Origin: Firmicutes bacterium CAG:124
GTDB taxonomy: Bacteria; Bacillota; Clostridia; Oscillospirales; Oscillospiraceae
Reading direction: 5' to 3'
DNA: 21,200 nucleotides
Assembly: GCA_000432135.1 (NCBI GenBank)
Contig: HF990603.1
Span: 1 to 21,200, forward strand
Positions 1 through 7,223 of this stretch are shown here, in pieces; within the stretch, counting starts at the first letter, position 1, and every line of letters starts with the position of its first letter. The notes beneath the pieces were generated by a model that had not been told where the DNA came from, ran no database searches, and worked only from the letters and a program-made list of their open reading frames with translations. The translations under genes and the position numbers were made by a program.

Positions 1-1
1 A

Positions 2-406
2 TTATCGCTTGCTGAACTGCGGAGCGCGACGAGCTGCTTTGAGACCGTACTTCTTTCTTTCCTTCATTCTCGGGTCACGGGTCAGGAAGCCGGCGGCTTT
101 CAGCGTGGCACGGAACTCGGGGTTGACGCTCAGCAGAGCGCGGGCAACGCCATGACGGATGGCGCCGGCCTGGCCGGAAACGCCGCCGCCCTCGACGGTG
201 CAGATAATGTCGACCTTGCCGACCAGATCGGTCGCAGCCAGAGGCTGACGGACGACCATCTTCAGGGTATCCAGGCCGAAATAATCGTCGATATCGCGGC
301 CGTTGATGGTGATGGAGCCGGTGCCGCCCTGATAGACGCGGACACGGGCAACGGAGGACTTACGACGGCCGGTGCCGTACTGATACTGTCTCTTGCTCTC
401 GTACAT
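2..406 (-). CDS. rpsI: 30S ribosomal protein S9
   Basis: Ribosomal protein S9 is a component of the small-subunit head whose C-terminal tail reaches the P-site tRNA. The 134-residue product has the family hallmarks: an N-terminal YGTGRRKSSVARV block (about residues 10-22), GQAGAIRHGVARAL in the middle (about 79-92), and a basic tail ending in FSKR, the conserved SKR end. The gene is complete, with its TAA at the extreme left edge of the window. The start is supported by AGGAGG 8 nt upstream. It lies 17 nt downstream of rplM in the usual rplM-rpsI operon and has no promoter of its own that I can see. Identification is secure. Confidence 0.98.
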   Translation of the reverse strand: MYESKRQYQYGTGRRKSSVARVRVYQGGTGSITINGRDIDDYFGLDTLKMVVRQPLAATDLVGKVDIICTVEGGGVSGQAGAIRHGVARALLSVNPEFRATLKAAGFLTRDPRMKERKKYGLKAARRAPQFSKR

Positions 407-423
407 AGTCTGTTACCTCCTGA

Positions 424-852
424 TTAGTCCAAAGTCCATGCTTCGGGCTTCTGTGCGGCGTTGTTGTGCTCGGCGCCCTTGTAGAGCTTCAGGCGGGTGA
501 GCGCGGCGCGGCCGATGCTGTTCTTGGGCAGCATGCCCTTGACAGCCAGTTCCATGGCGAACTCGGGACGCTCAGCCATGAGAGTGCGGTACTTGACGTC
601 CTTGAGGTTGCCGATCCAGCCGGTGTGATGATAGTAGTGCTTGTTGTCGAGCTTCTTGCCGGTGAGGACGGCCTTGTCAACATTCACAATGATGACGAAA
701 TCGCCGCAGTCCACGTTCGGGGTGAAGTCAACCTTGTGCTTGCCGCGCAGAAGCTTGGCAGCGGTCACAGCGGTGCGGCCCAGGGGCTTGCCAGCTGCGT
801 CGAGAACGTACCAGTTTCTCTGGACGGTCTCTTTCTTAGCCATAGTGGTCAT
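424..852 (-). CDS. rplM: 50S ribosomal protein L13
   Basis: L13 is an early-assembly protein of the large subunit. The open frame extends further upstream to 930, but the start chosen here (MTTMAKKETVQRNWYVLDA) sits 7 nt after GGAGG and gives 142 residues, the normal family length. The extension would run through the leader RNA. The W-YVLDA-GKPLGR N-terminal block, the VDFTPNVDCGDFVIIVN core and the GMLPKNSIGRAALTRLKLYKG C-terminal signature are visible. A second ATG three codons in (MAKKETV) is possible but is poorly placed relative to the ribosome site. It is the first gene of the rplM-rpsI operon, driven by the promoter at 955-983. Confidence 0.97.
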   Translation of the reverse strand: MTTMAKKETVQRNWYVLDAAGKPLGRTAVTAAKLLRGKHKVDFTPNVDCGDFVIIVNVDKAVLTGKKLDNKHYYHHTGWIGNLKDVKYRTLMAERPEFAMELAVKGMLPKNSIGRAALTRLKLYKGAEHNNAAQKPEAWTLD

Positions 853-948
853 GTCTGTTCCTCCGTTTGAAAACGCATGGTTTTCTTTTATGATAAAAAG
901 TTTTGACAAGTTTGGTGCGCGTGTATACAATAGCTCTGGAAAACGCGC
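853..948 (-). promoter_or_regulatory. rplM 5' leader with hairpins, possible L13 autoregulatory leader
   Basis: The predicted leader can form a long-range GCGCGT/ACGCGC pairing in its first half. It also has a short CGTTT/AAACG hairpin immediately before the GGAGG ribosome site. Rfam has an L13 leader family in Bacillota, where L13 is thought to repress its own operon. I see structure in the right place but cannot match the family consensus by eye, so the regulatory role is inference. Confidence 0.3.
903..931 (+). promoter_or_regulatory. plus-strand promoter candidate for the ttcA-like gene
   Basis: TTGACA (903-908), a 17-nt spacer and TACAAT (926-931) form a good sigma-A promoter. It would start transcription near 938 and give a leader of about 160 nt before the thiolase gene at 1100. 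It lies inside the rplM leader, facing the rplM promoter, so the two transcription units overlap divergently. Confidence 0.6.
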
Positions 949-954
949 TCATTC

Positions 955-983
955 TTTATACCACAGGGCAAAACCGGTGTCAA
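955..983 (-). promoter_or_regulatory. sigma-A promoter of rplM-rpsI
   Basis: On the minus strand, TTGACA (983-978) and TATAAA (960-955) are separated by exactly 17 nt. This is a near-perfect housekeeping promoter. Transcription would start near 948, about 95 nt upstream of the rplM start, as expected for a strongly expressed ribosomal operon. Confidence 0.85.
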
Positions 984-1020
984 GCACGATTTTTCTGATT
1001 TTCAATGCTTCATGGCAAGA

Positions 1021-1071
1021 GCTTCAAAATGCTCGTAAATGCTTCAAAATACTCGCAAATGCTCAAAATGC
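1021..1071. repeat. 20-bp direct tandem repeat, 2.5 copies
   Basis: Two 20-bp units starting GCTTCAAAAT (1021-1040 and 1041-1060) differ at two positions. They are followed by a partial unit GCTCAAAATGC (1061-1071). The array sits in the leader of the ttcA-like gene, 29 nt before its start. Its function is unknown; it may be simple slippage. Confidence 0.7.
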
Positions 1072-1099
1072 AAAAACAATAGAATTTGGAGGAATTCGT

Positions 1100-1834
1100 A
1101 TGCAGAATCTGATGGGCCGCATCCGCCGCTGCGCGGAGGATTACAACATGATCTGCGCGGGCGATAAGATCGCCGTCGGCGTATCCGGCGGCAAGGATTC
1201 GCTGTCGCTTTTATATCTGCTGGCCGCCCTGCGGCGGTATTATCCCGTCCCGTATGAGCTGCAGGCCGTCACCATCGACATGGGCCTGCCGGGCATGGAT
1301 TTTTCCCCGGTGGCGGAGCTGTGCGCGAAGCTGGACGTGCCGTATCAGATCAAAAAGACGGAGATCGGCCCGATCATTTTCGAGTACCGGCACGAGAAGA
1401 ACCCCTGCTCCATGTGCGCAAAAATGCGCCGGGGCGCGCTGAACGATGTGCTGCTGGAACTGGGCTGCAACAAGATCGCGCTGGGCCATCACTTTGACGA
1501 TGCCGTCGAAACGTTTCTCATGAGCCTTCTTTACGAGGGCCGCATCAGCTGCTTTGAGCCCGTAACGTATCTCAGCCGCACCGGCATCACGCAGATCAGG
1601 CCCATGCTCTATGTCGGCGAACAGGCCATTACGCATTTTGCAGAAAAATACGAGCTGCCCGTCGTCCACAATGTCTGTCCTGCCGACAAGCACACCAAGC
1701 GGCAGGAGGTCAAGGAGCTGATTGTGGTGCTGCAAGCACAGTATCCCGACCTCAAGAGCAAGATCTTCGGCGCCATGCAGCGCCAGCCGCTTCCCAACTG
1801 GGGCGTAGAGCCGCCGCAGCGTGAAAAACGATAA
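1100..1834 (+). CDS. ttcA: TtcA-family tRNA cytidine(32) 2-sulfurtransferase-like protein
   Basis: This is a 244-residue N-type PP-loop ATPase of the TtcA/TtuA group. Such enzymes adenylate a tRNA base and replace oxygen with sulfur, usually with an oxygen-sensitive Fe-S cluster. The PP-loop SGGKDS is at residues 29-34. A CxxC pair (C103, C106, in CSMCAKMRRG) and a third cysteine, C193 (HNVCPADKH), are the three positions that hold the cluster in TtcA. GHHFDDAVETFLM (129-141) is the second conserved block. An ORF reaching far upstream is open, but ATG 1100 has GGAGG 7 nt before it and matches the family N-terminus. Clostridial members are often annotated only as ATPase or TtcA; C32 thiolation itself is not proven here. 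Confidence 0.85.
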   Translation: MQNLMGRIRRCAEDYNMICAGDKIAVGVSGGKDSLSLLYLLAALRRYYPVPYELQAVTIDMGLPGMDFSPVAELCAKLDVPYQIKKTEIGPIIFEYRHEKNPCSMCAKMRRGALNDVLLELGCNKIALGHHFDDAVETFLMSLLYEGRISCFEPVTYLSRTGITQIRPMLYVGEQAITHFAEKYELPVVHNVCPADKHTKRQEVKELIVVLQAQYPDLKSKIFGAMQRQPLPNWGVEPPQREKR

Positions 1835-1851
1835 TCGCCTGCCGTTTTCAG

Positions 1852-2099
1852 TGTAGGGCTGGACGACTCTGCCCGCCCGCAGAATACATCGTATTTTTCG
1901 GAAATCTTCGGCAAATCCGCAAACGCCTGCCCATTCCATTGTAGGGGCGGATGACTCTGTCCGCCCACAGAAAGCAGCGCTTTTTCTGAAATCTGCGGCG
2001 AATCCGCAATATTTATCGGGCCGACAGAGTCGTCGGCCCCTACAGAGTGCTGTGCAGATTTGCACCTGCCCATCGGGCGGAGCAGAGCCCCGCCCCTAC
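1852..2099. repeat. cluster of four REP-like palindromic repeats
   Basis: The space between 1835 and 2300 has no credible gene. It holds four copies of an imperfect palindrome beginning TGTAGGGGCGGA and ending TCCGCCC. Copies 1 (1852-1878) and 2 (1940-1967) are direct. Each is followed by similar sequence ending GAAATC..AATCCGCAA, so 1852-1939 and 1940 to about 2017 form an approximately 88-bp tandem repeat. Copies 3 (2018-2044) and 4 (2075-2099) are inverted. A fifth related palindrome lies at 10021-10063. The arrangement resembles REP/BIME-type intergenic elements. Confidence 0.75.
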
Positions 2100-2130
2100 C
2101 AACGCTTTTGCAAAGCTGACAGTATCGTGT

Positions 2131-2154
2131 GCCGCCGGACGTTTGTCCGGCGGC
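2131..2154 (+). terminator. hairpin, probable rho-independent terminator
   Basis: A perfect 10-bp stem (GCCGCCGGAC pairing with GTCCGGCGGC) with a GTTT loop is followed by TTTGTGCGTT. The T-tract is weak. It lies downstream of the ttcA-like gene, beyond the repeat cluster, and before the aspartokinase. The 2155-2300 stretch beyond it shows no clear promoter and no lysine riboswitch that I can recognise. Confidence 0.5.
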
Positions 2155-2300
2155 TTTGTGCGTTCTCGACAAAAAGACAGATGTTTTTCTCCTGCGCGCA
2201 GATTTTTTGCCGAAAAAGCGGTTTTCCGTGAAAACATGGTTGACGCGGCGGGGAACTTTGTGCGAAAATAACGCCAGCACCCCATTGAAAGGAGCTTTCC

Positions 2301-3623
2301 ATGAATCCCATCGTTGTGAAATTCGGCGGCAGCTCGCTTGCGACCGCCGCACAGTTTGAAAAGGTCGCGGCGATCATCCGGGAAGCCCCGGCCCGCCGCT
2401 ATGTTGTCGCCTCCGCGCCGGGCAAGCGCTTTGACGGCGATACAAAGGTCACCGATCTTCTTTACCGCTGCTATGACGCGGCCTGCGCCGGGCAGGAATT
2501 TGCGCCCGTGCTGGACGAGATCCGGCAGCGCTTTGCCGATATCATCGGCGCGCTGCGCCTGAGTGCCAATCTGGAGCCGGACTTTGCCGCCATTGAGGCG
2601 CACCTGCGCCAGAGTCCCCAGCGCGATTATATGGCCAGCCGGGGCGAATATCTCAATTCCAAATTACTGGCCGCGTATCTCGGCTTCCGCTTTGTCGACG
2701 CGGCGCAGATGGTCCTGTTCCGGGCCGACGGCTCGTTCGACCCGGAGGCGACGAATACCGCCATCGGGCACGCGCTTGTAAGCGTGGAGCACGCCGTGAT
2801 CCCCGGCTTCTACGGGGCCATGCCAGACGGTACGGTGCACACCTTCTCGCGCGGCGGATCGGACGTGACCGGCTCCGTCGTCGCCCGTGCCGTCGGTGCT
2901 GGCCTGTATGAAAACTGGACGGATGTTTCCGGCGTTCTGTCCGCCGACCCGCGCATCATCGAGCATCCGCACGTGATCGACTACATTACCTATCGTGAGC
3001 TGCGTGAGCTTTCGTACATGGGCGCGTCCGTCCTGCATGAGGATGCGGTCTTCCCCGTCCGCCGGGCGAACATCCCCATCAACATCCGCAACACCAACCG
3101 TCCGTCCGACCCCGGCACGTTCATCGTCCCCTCGCTCCCGTCCAACGCGCACAAGCGCGTCGTGACCGGCATCGCAGGCCACAAGGGCTTCAGCAGCGTG
3201 TACGTGGAAAAGTCCATGATGAACGGCGAGATTGGCTTCGTGGCGAAGCTGCTGGAGATTTTCGCCGAGCATGGCATTTCCTTTGAGCACTGCCCGTCCG
3301 GCATTGACACCGTCTCTATCCTCGTCTCGACCGAGGCGCTGGCTCCCGCGCGTGAGGAGATCCTGCAGCAGATCCAGGAGCGGCTGCAGCCCGACCACGT
3401 GAGCGTGGAGGACGGACTGGCCCTCATCGCCGTCGTCGGCCAGGGCATGATCTACGCCAAGGGCACCGCCGCGCGCATCTTCCGCGTGATTGCCGACGCG
3501 AACATCAATATCCGCATGATCGACCAGGGATCGAGTGAGCTGAACATCATCATCGCCGTCAAGGAGACGGACTACGAGCTTGCCATCCGCAGCCTGTACC
3601 ACGCGGTCGAGCGTGTGCTGTAA
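2301..3623 (+). CDS. lysC: aspartate kinase (aspartokinase III, YclM/ThrD type)
   Basis: This enzyme phosphorylates L-aspartate, the first step toward lysine/diaminopimelate, threonine and methionine. The 440-residue protein starts MNPIVVKFGGSS, with the nucleotide-binding KFGGSS at residues 7-12. It continues with VASAPGKRFDGDTKVTDLL and FSRGGSDVTGSVVARAV (substrate/ATP site), and ends in two ACT domains (roughly 300-440) that carry allosteric amino-acid feedback; VVGQGM and IDQGSSELNIIIAV are in the second. From memory of the family, the overall pattern resembles the Bacillus YclM (aspartokinase III) class rather than the DapG/LysC alpha-beta type with an internal start. AAAGGAGC lies upstream of the ATG. 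It stands alone, bounded by hairpins at 2131 and 3628. Which amino acid inhibits it cannot be read from the sequence. Confidence 0.93.
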   Translation: MNPIVVKFGGSSLATAAQFEKVAAIIREAPARRYVVASAPGKRFDGDTKVTDLLYRCYDAACAGQEFAPVLDEIRQRFADIIGALRLSANLEPDFAAIEAHLRQSPQRDYMASRGEYLNSKLLAAYLGFRFVDAAQMVLFRADGSFDPEATNTAIGHALVSVEHAVIPGFYGAMPDGTVHTFSRGGSDVTGSVVARAVGAGLYENWTDVSGVLSADPRIIEHPHVIDYITYRELRELSYMGASVLHEDAVFPVRRANIPINIRNTNRPSDPGTFIVPSLPSNAHKRVVTGIAGHKGFSSVYVEKSMMNGEIGFVAKLLEIFAEHGISFEHCPSGIDTVSILVSTEALAPAREEILQQIQERLQPDHVSVEDGLALIAVVGQGMIYAKGTAARIFRVIADANINIRMIDQGSSELNIIIAVKETDYELAIRSLYHAVERVL

Positions 3624-3627
3624 CCAG

Positions 3628-3656
3628 AAAAACCGGGCCACCACGGCCCGGTTTTT
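3628..3656. terminator. bidirectional rho-independent terminator
   Basis: A CCGGGCC/GGCCCGG stem (3633-3639 with 3645-3651) is flanked by AAAAA on the left and TTTTT on the right, so it has a U-tract on both strands. It sits between the convergent aspartokinase and YitT genes and can end both transcripts. Confidence 0.9.
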
Positions 3657-3700
3657 GTGAAACATATTAAAATTTGCAGAAACCCTGCAGCGGCGGGCGT

Positions 3701-4591
3701 TTACAGCTTCCTCTTATAATTCCCGTAGACGACTGCGCCGTCCTTGGCGACGATGAAGGCGTGGGGGTCGTGTTTGCAGACGATGGCGCGCAGGCGGCTG
3801 ATCTCGTATTTCGTAACGAGAATATAGAAGATATGGACCGGCTCACCGGTGTACTCGCCGATGCCTTCGTAGCGCGTGATGCCGCGGTGCAGGTCGACGA
3901 GGATCTCGTGCTCCATTTCCGGGCTCAGGACCTTCGTCACGACCGTGACCTCGACGTTGATGTTCTGCATGTGCAGCTTGTCCATCGCCGTCGTGGAGAT
4001 GAACGAAAACAGGATCGAATAGATCGCCGTGGACAGGTTGAACGCGGCGGCGCAGATCGCATAGAGCGCCATGTTCCAGAACAGGTTCACATGGCCGATG
4101 GACGTATGCGAGCCCTTTTTGATGAGCATCATGCCGATCACGTCCATGCCGCCCGTCGTGCCGCCCATCCAGAGCGTGATGCCGATGCCGCAGCCGCAGA
4201 GAATGCCGCCGATGAGACATTCGGCCAGCTGATCGCCGTGCAGAATGTCCGTGCGCGGGATCAGGGACATAAAAACAGTCGTCGACGTGACGGACAGCAG
4301 CGTTTTGAACACCACGCGATGGTCGAGCTGTTTCCACGCGATGCATAAAATCGGAAGGTTGATTGCATAGTTGATGATACCTGCAATGTCGATCTTCAGC
4401 TCCAGCCCTGTCAGATGCAGGAACAGCGTGCGCAGCAGCTGCGCAAAGCCCATAATTCCGCCCGTATACAGCCCGGTCGGGACAACGAACAGGTTGATGC
4501 CCAGTGAATACAGCAGCCCCGCGCCGACAATGCCCGCGCAGTGCAGCAGCGCCTGCTTTGAAAATGCAGGTTTTTGCAGCGGCTCTTGCAT
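3701..4591 (-). CDS. YitT family membrane protein (DUF161/DUF2179)
   Basis: This 296-residue integral membrane protein has the YitT layout. About five to six hydrophobic segments lie in the first 200 residues, with the glycine-rich motifs GLYTGGIMGFAQLL and WMGGTTGGMDVIGMML. A soluble C-terminal domain of about 90 residues (VEVTVVTKVLSPEMEHEILVDLHRGITRYEGIGEY...) corresponds to DUF2179, which resembles a small ligand-binding fold. The biochemical function of the family is not established. The start has GGGAGG 10 nt upstream. The gene is monocistronic, with a promoter candidate at 4644-4672, and its 3' end faces the aspartokinase across the shared terminator. Confidence 0.93.
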   Translation of the reverse strand: MQEPLQKPAFSKQALLHCAGIVGAGLLYSLGINLFVVPTGLYTGGIMGFAQLLRTLFLHLTGLELKIDIAGIINYAINLPILCIAWKQLDHRVVFKTLLSVTSTTVFMSLIPRTDILHGDQLAECLIGGILCGCGIGITLWMGGTTGGMDVIGMMLIKKGSHTSIGHVNLFWNMALYAICAAAFNLSTAIYSILFSFISTTAMDKLHMQNINVEVTVVTKVLSPEMEHEILVDLHRGITRYEGIGEYTGEPVHIFYILVTKYEISRLRAIVCKHDPHAFIVAKDGAVVYGNYKRKL

Positions 4592-4643
4592 TTTTATTTT
4601 TCCTCCCGCTTTGAATGCACGATCTCATGCAAATTGCATACAG

Positions 4644-4672
4644 AACATAGCACGGAAGCTCAAAAAAATCAA
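4644..4672 (-). promoter_or_regulatory. promoter of the yitT gene with adjoining palindrome
   Basis: On the minus strand, TTGATT (4672-4667), 17 nt, then TATGTT (4649-4644) form a plausible sigma-A promoter with a start near 4637. A perfect 6-1-6 palindrome, ATGCAA-A-TTGCAT, covers 4627-4639, right at the predicted transcription start, where a repressor would block initiation. The palindrome is seen directly; its use as an operator is inference. Confidence 0.55.
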
Positions 4673-4732
4673 CCCAAATTCACGCAACCAACGCGGAAAA
4701 ATCCGGTCTTGACAGACAGAGGAGGATTCGAC

Positions 4733-5325
4733 ATGGAAGACGAAACGATCATTGATCTGTACTTCGCCCGCGAGGAGCGGGCCATTGCCGAGACAGGGAA
4801 GAAATACGGCGGCTACTGCCGCTCCCTTTCCTTCAAAATCCTGCACAGCCAAGCTCCATTGCCTTCAACATCCTGCACAGCCATGAGGACACGGAGGAAT
4901 GCGTCAGCGACACGTGGCTGCATACGTGGAACGCCATTCCGCCCACGCGGCCCGGCTGTCTGCGGGCGTTTCTGGGCCGCATTACGCGTAATCTGTCCTT
5001 TACGCGCTGGGAAGCGGCCCGCGCGCAGAAGCGCGGCGGCGGGCAGACAGAGCTGCTGCTTTCCGAACTTTCCGACTGTCTGCCGGGCGGCGAACGGCCC
5101 GAGGCGCGGCTCGACGCGCAGGCCGTCACGCTGACGATCGAGGTATTCCTGCAATCGCAGACGCGCGAAAACCGGCAGTTGTTTCTGCGCCGGTATTATT
5201 ACGGCGACTCTGTCCGGCGCTTGTCGGGCCTGTTCGGGCTGACGGAAAACACGGTCAAATCCCGGCTGTTCCGTCTGCGCGCGGGACTGCGGGACGCGCT
5301 TTTGAAGGAGGGGATCGCGGTATGA
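4733..5325 (+). pseudogene. ECF-type RNA polymerase sigma factor, frameshifted
   Basis: Translation from ATG 4733 (after GAGGAGG) gives MEDETIIDLYFAREERAIAETGKKYGGYCRS..., a typical sigma region 2 start, then falls into a wrong frame. The correct frame resumes in the second copy of a 32-bp imperfect tandem duplication (4821-4884), reading SIAFNILHSHEDTEECVSDT and on through region 2. It ends with region 4, LSGLFGLTENTVKSRLFRLR, whose helix-turn-helix binds the -35 element. Removing one 32-bp copy would restore an uninterrupted protein of roughly 186 residues. The stop TGA overlaps the start of the anti-sigma gene (ATGA at 5322-5325), so the two were translationally coupled. Either the gene is broken in this strain or the duplication is an assembly artefact. 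No autoregulated promoter is evident in 4592-4732. Confidence 0.85.
4821..4884. repeat. 32-bp imperfect tandem duplication inside the sigma gene
   Basis: Copies 4821-4852 and 4853-4884 match at 28 of 32 positions by eye. Because 32 is not a multiple of three, the second copy shifts the frame. Copy 1 would encode SLSFKILHS and copy 2 SIAFNILHS, both plausible versions of the same sigma region 2 segment. Confidence 0.9.
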
Positions 5326-6539
5326 CGACGAAAGACCTGTTCCGCTGCATCGGGGATTTAAGCGATGCCATGCTTGAGGAAGCTGCCGATATCCGGCGGA
5401 AAAAGCGCTGGCTGCCCATCGCGGCGCTGGCCGCCTGCGCGGTGCTGGCTATCTCCATCCCGCTGGCCGTGCGGAACCTGGGCTACAAGAACGCAGACAA
5501 TGCCAGTCAGGCCGCCGGCATCGAAACACCCACCACAGAGTCGCCTGCGAGCGATGAAAAACCTGCGGAGGACGGCATCGCCGGTGCGGAAGAACCGACG
5601 CGCGGCGGAGAATCCGCGGCAGACGGCGGCTGGGAGGACGAGAATTCCGTATCTGCGCGCATTCTGGCGACGGAGCTCGGCGGACTGCGGCTGGGGATGA
5701 AGCGTGAGGACGTGCGGGCCATGCTCGGCGAGCCGGACAGTACCAACAACGCGGGAGAAATTCAGCGCGAGGACGGCGTGTGGGAGGTCTGCTGGTTCTA
5801 TAACACCTCCGGCAGCGCGGACGTGCTGTATGATCTGCGTCTGCGTTTTACAAACACCGGCATGCGCGACGGCAGCGGCTCGGTACTGAGCGAGGTCTGG
5901 GCGCAAAGCCCCTGCGATTGGACGCTGGATACCGGTATCGGCATCGGCAGTCCGCAGGAGGCCGTCGATGCTGCGTATCCGGACGCCGTGTGGACGCATG
6001 AAACGATGATCGAAAACGATCAGGAGATTCCGTATGACTTGTACGAGCTCACGTCCGGCGACCTGTTCATGCTGATCCGCGCCGAAGCGGGTGAAGTCTC
6101 ACACATCAGCTTCGGCGGTCTGAATGCCGAGCACTTCTTGGATGAGGACGAACCCGCTCCCACCGACCCGTATACCTTCACCCCCTACGACACCCTCTCC
6201 GGCGGGACAATCACGGCCTATACCCGCACGGAAAGCGGCTGGGAAATACAAGTCCTGACGGAAAAACGGGCGAAACGGCTCGTGACCGCGTTCAACATCA
6301 TGGACCCGGAGCCGGGCGGGACGCAGGGAGAACCTGTGATCTGGCTGGCATTCGAATCCGGCGGCGTTGCGGCGCTGTACGATGAAAGCGGTGCGGGCGC
6401 GATCTACCGTCTGGAAGACCAGTCTGCATTCGAAGCCGCGCTCTCGTCCGGCGAAGACCCGACCGGCGCGCTGACGCTGATCGAGTACTGCACCTTCCCG
6501 GATGCCTGGGACGATGTCCTGTCCGCGCTCGAAGCATAA
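5322..6539 (+). CDS. membrane-anchored anti-sigma-like protein
   Basis: The gene begins four bases inside the sigma gene's end (ATGA overlap), the usual position of a cognate anti-sigma factor. The 405-residue product has a short cytoplasmic N-terminus (MTTKDLFRCIGDLSDAMLEEA), basic RRKKRW, one transmembrane helix at about residues 31-50, an acidic low-complexity linker (about 55-110), and a large outside region. Residues 115-140 (LGGLRLGMKREDVRAMLGEPDS) look like the SmpA/OmlA-type module in which GxSxxEVxxxLGxP folds as alpha-alpha-beta. A second similar unit may follow at the IGIGSPQEAVDAAYPDA segment. The extracellular part could sense an envelope ligand. The sigma-binding role is inferred from position and topology, as the N-terminus has no ZAS-type zinc motif. 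With a disrupted sigma partner it may be orphaned. Confidence 0.7.
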   Translation: MTTKDLFRCIGDLSDAMLEEAADIRRKKRWLPIAALAACAVLAISIPLAVRNLGYKNADNASQAAGIETPTTESPASDEKPAEDGIAGAEEPTRGGESAADGGWEDENSVSARILATELGGLRLGMKREDVRAMLGEPDSTNNAGEIQREDGVWEVCWFYNTSGSADVLYDLRLRFTNTGMRDGSGSVLSEVWAQSPCDWTLDTGIGIGSPQEAVDAAYPDAVWTHETMIENDQEIPYDLYELTSGDLFMLIRAEAGEVSHISFGGLNAEHFLDEDEPAPTDPYTFTPYDTLSGGTITAYTRTESGWEIQVLTEKRAKRLVTAFNIMDPEPGGTQGEPVIWLAFESGGVAALYDESGAGAIYRLEDQSAFEAALSSGEDPTGALTLIEYCTFPDAWDDVLSALEA

Positions 6540-6550
6540 AAACAGGCGCT

Positions 6551-6593
6551 CCGCAGCCAGCGGCTTTCCCGATAAGGAAGCCGCTGGCTGCGG
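6551..6593 (+). terminator. long hairpin after the anti-sigma gene
   Basis: A perfect 16-bp stem (CCGCAGCCAGCGGCTT at 6551-6566 pairing with 6578-6593) encloses an 11-nt loop, 11 nt after the anti-sigma stop. It is followed by TGGTTTCTG, only a weak U-tract, so termination efficiency is uncertain. The stem is strong enough to act as a transcript end. Confidence 0.6.
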
Positions 6594-6654
6594 ATGGTTT
6601 CTGCCCGCTTTTGCGAAACAGCACGGAGCGCAACAGTCGGAATCCGTCTGCGTC

Positions 6655-6683
6655 TTGACAGGAAACGGGGTTTTTGCTACCAT
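6655..6683 (+). promoter_or_regulatory. sigma-A promoter upstream of the hydrolase relic and ZIP gene
   Basis: TTGACA (6655-6660), a 17-nt spacer and TACCAT (6678-6683) predict a start near 6690. The nearest intact gene downstream is the ZIP transporter at 7457. After the deletion at about 7220 this promoter probably drives it through the relic. Confidence 0.7.
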
Positions 6684-6722
6684 AGAATCAGATTTGAGCC
6701 GCTGTGTATTGTTTCGGCATAC

Positions 6723-6768
6723 GGTTAGTTTTGTCTAACTGTTTGCCCGTTGGTTAGAGCAGTTTAAC
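6723..6768 (+). promoter_or_regulatory. pair of operator-like repeats (GGTTAG-N7-TAAC)
   Basis: Two 17-bp direct repeats, at 6723-6739 and 6752-6768, share GGTTAG....GT.TAAC. Each is itself a partial palindrome; the first is GTTAG-N6-CTAAC. They lie 29 bp apart, just downstream of the predicted start site. TTAG/CTAA half-sites are reminiscent of DtxR-family metal-repressor boxes, and a metal transporter follows, but the regulator is not identified. Confidence 0.45.
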
Positions 6769-6808
6769 AGTGAGGCGTGCTGACGATTACGGGAAAAGAA
6801 TTGACGGT

Positions 6809-7223
6809 ATGAGTATCTTCGCTTCTGTTCTGCGCACAGCTTACAAGCTTTCCGGCGCGAAAAAGGCGTTTGGGCTGCCGGATGAGGAAATTCGGAAGGT
6901 CATTGACAAGCAGAACCGCAATCGCGGCGTATTTACGCCCACCGACCGCAAGGCGCATTATGAAACGGTCACGGTGCACGGCTTTCCGTGCCTGATCGTC
7001 AGAGAACATCCAACGCCGTCCAAGCGTGCGATCCTCTATTTCTTCGGCGGCGGCATGGTCATCGGCCCGGATAAAGGGGATCTGCCCGTCATGCGCAAGC
7101 TGATGCAGGACTCCGGCTGCGACGTGTGGTTCCCGTTTTACCCGCTGTGCACCGATCACTGCATCACCGAAACCTATGACATGGTCTACGAATGCTACCG
7201 CAGGATGATCGCGCTGTACGGCG
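6809..7223 (+). pseudogene. alpha/beta hydrolase, truncated N-terminal half
   Basis: From ATG 6809 the frame reads MSIFASVLRTAYKLSGAKKAFGLPDEEI..., then ILYFFGGGMVIGPDKGD (the oxyanion-hole region, GGG in place of HGGG) and DVWFPFYPLCTDHCITETYDMVYECYRRMIALYG. These match the start of small clostridial esterase/lipase-type hydrolases. It ends just before the segment that should carry the GxSxG nucleophile, so catalytic Ser, Asp and His are all missing. At about 7220 the sequence switches to an unrelated coding remnant in another frame. The open frame happens to run on into the ZIP gene, but that continuation is not homologous to a hydrolase. A GTG at 6770 could extend it by 13 residues but lacks family support. 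Confidence 0.8.

Noticed and set aside
853..930. N-terminal extension of L13
   Set aside because: No ribosome site, and the added residues are foreign to the L13 family; this is leader RNA.
641..1099. N-terminal extension of the TtcA-like protein
   Set aside because: It overlaps rplM antisense and the promoter region; ATG 1100 has a good ribosome site and family-like start.
2101..2300. Lysine riboswitch upstream of the aspartokinase
   Set aside because: I could not recognise the conserved lysine-riboswitch core; only a hairpin at 2131-2154 is evident.
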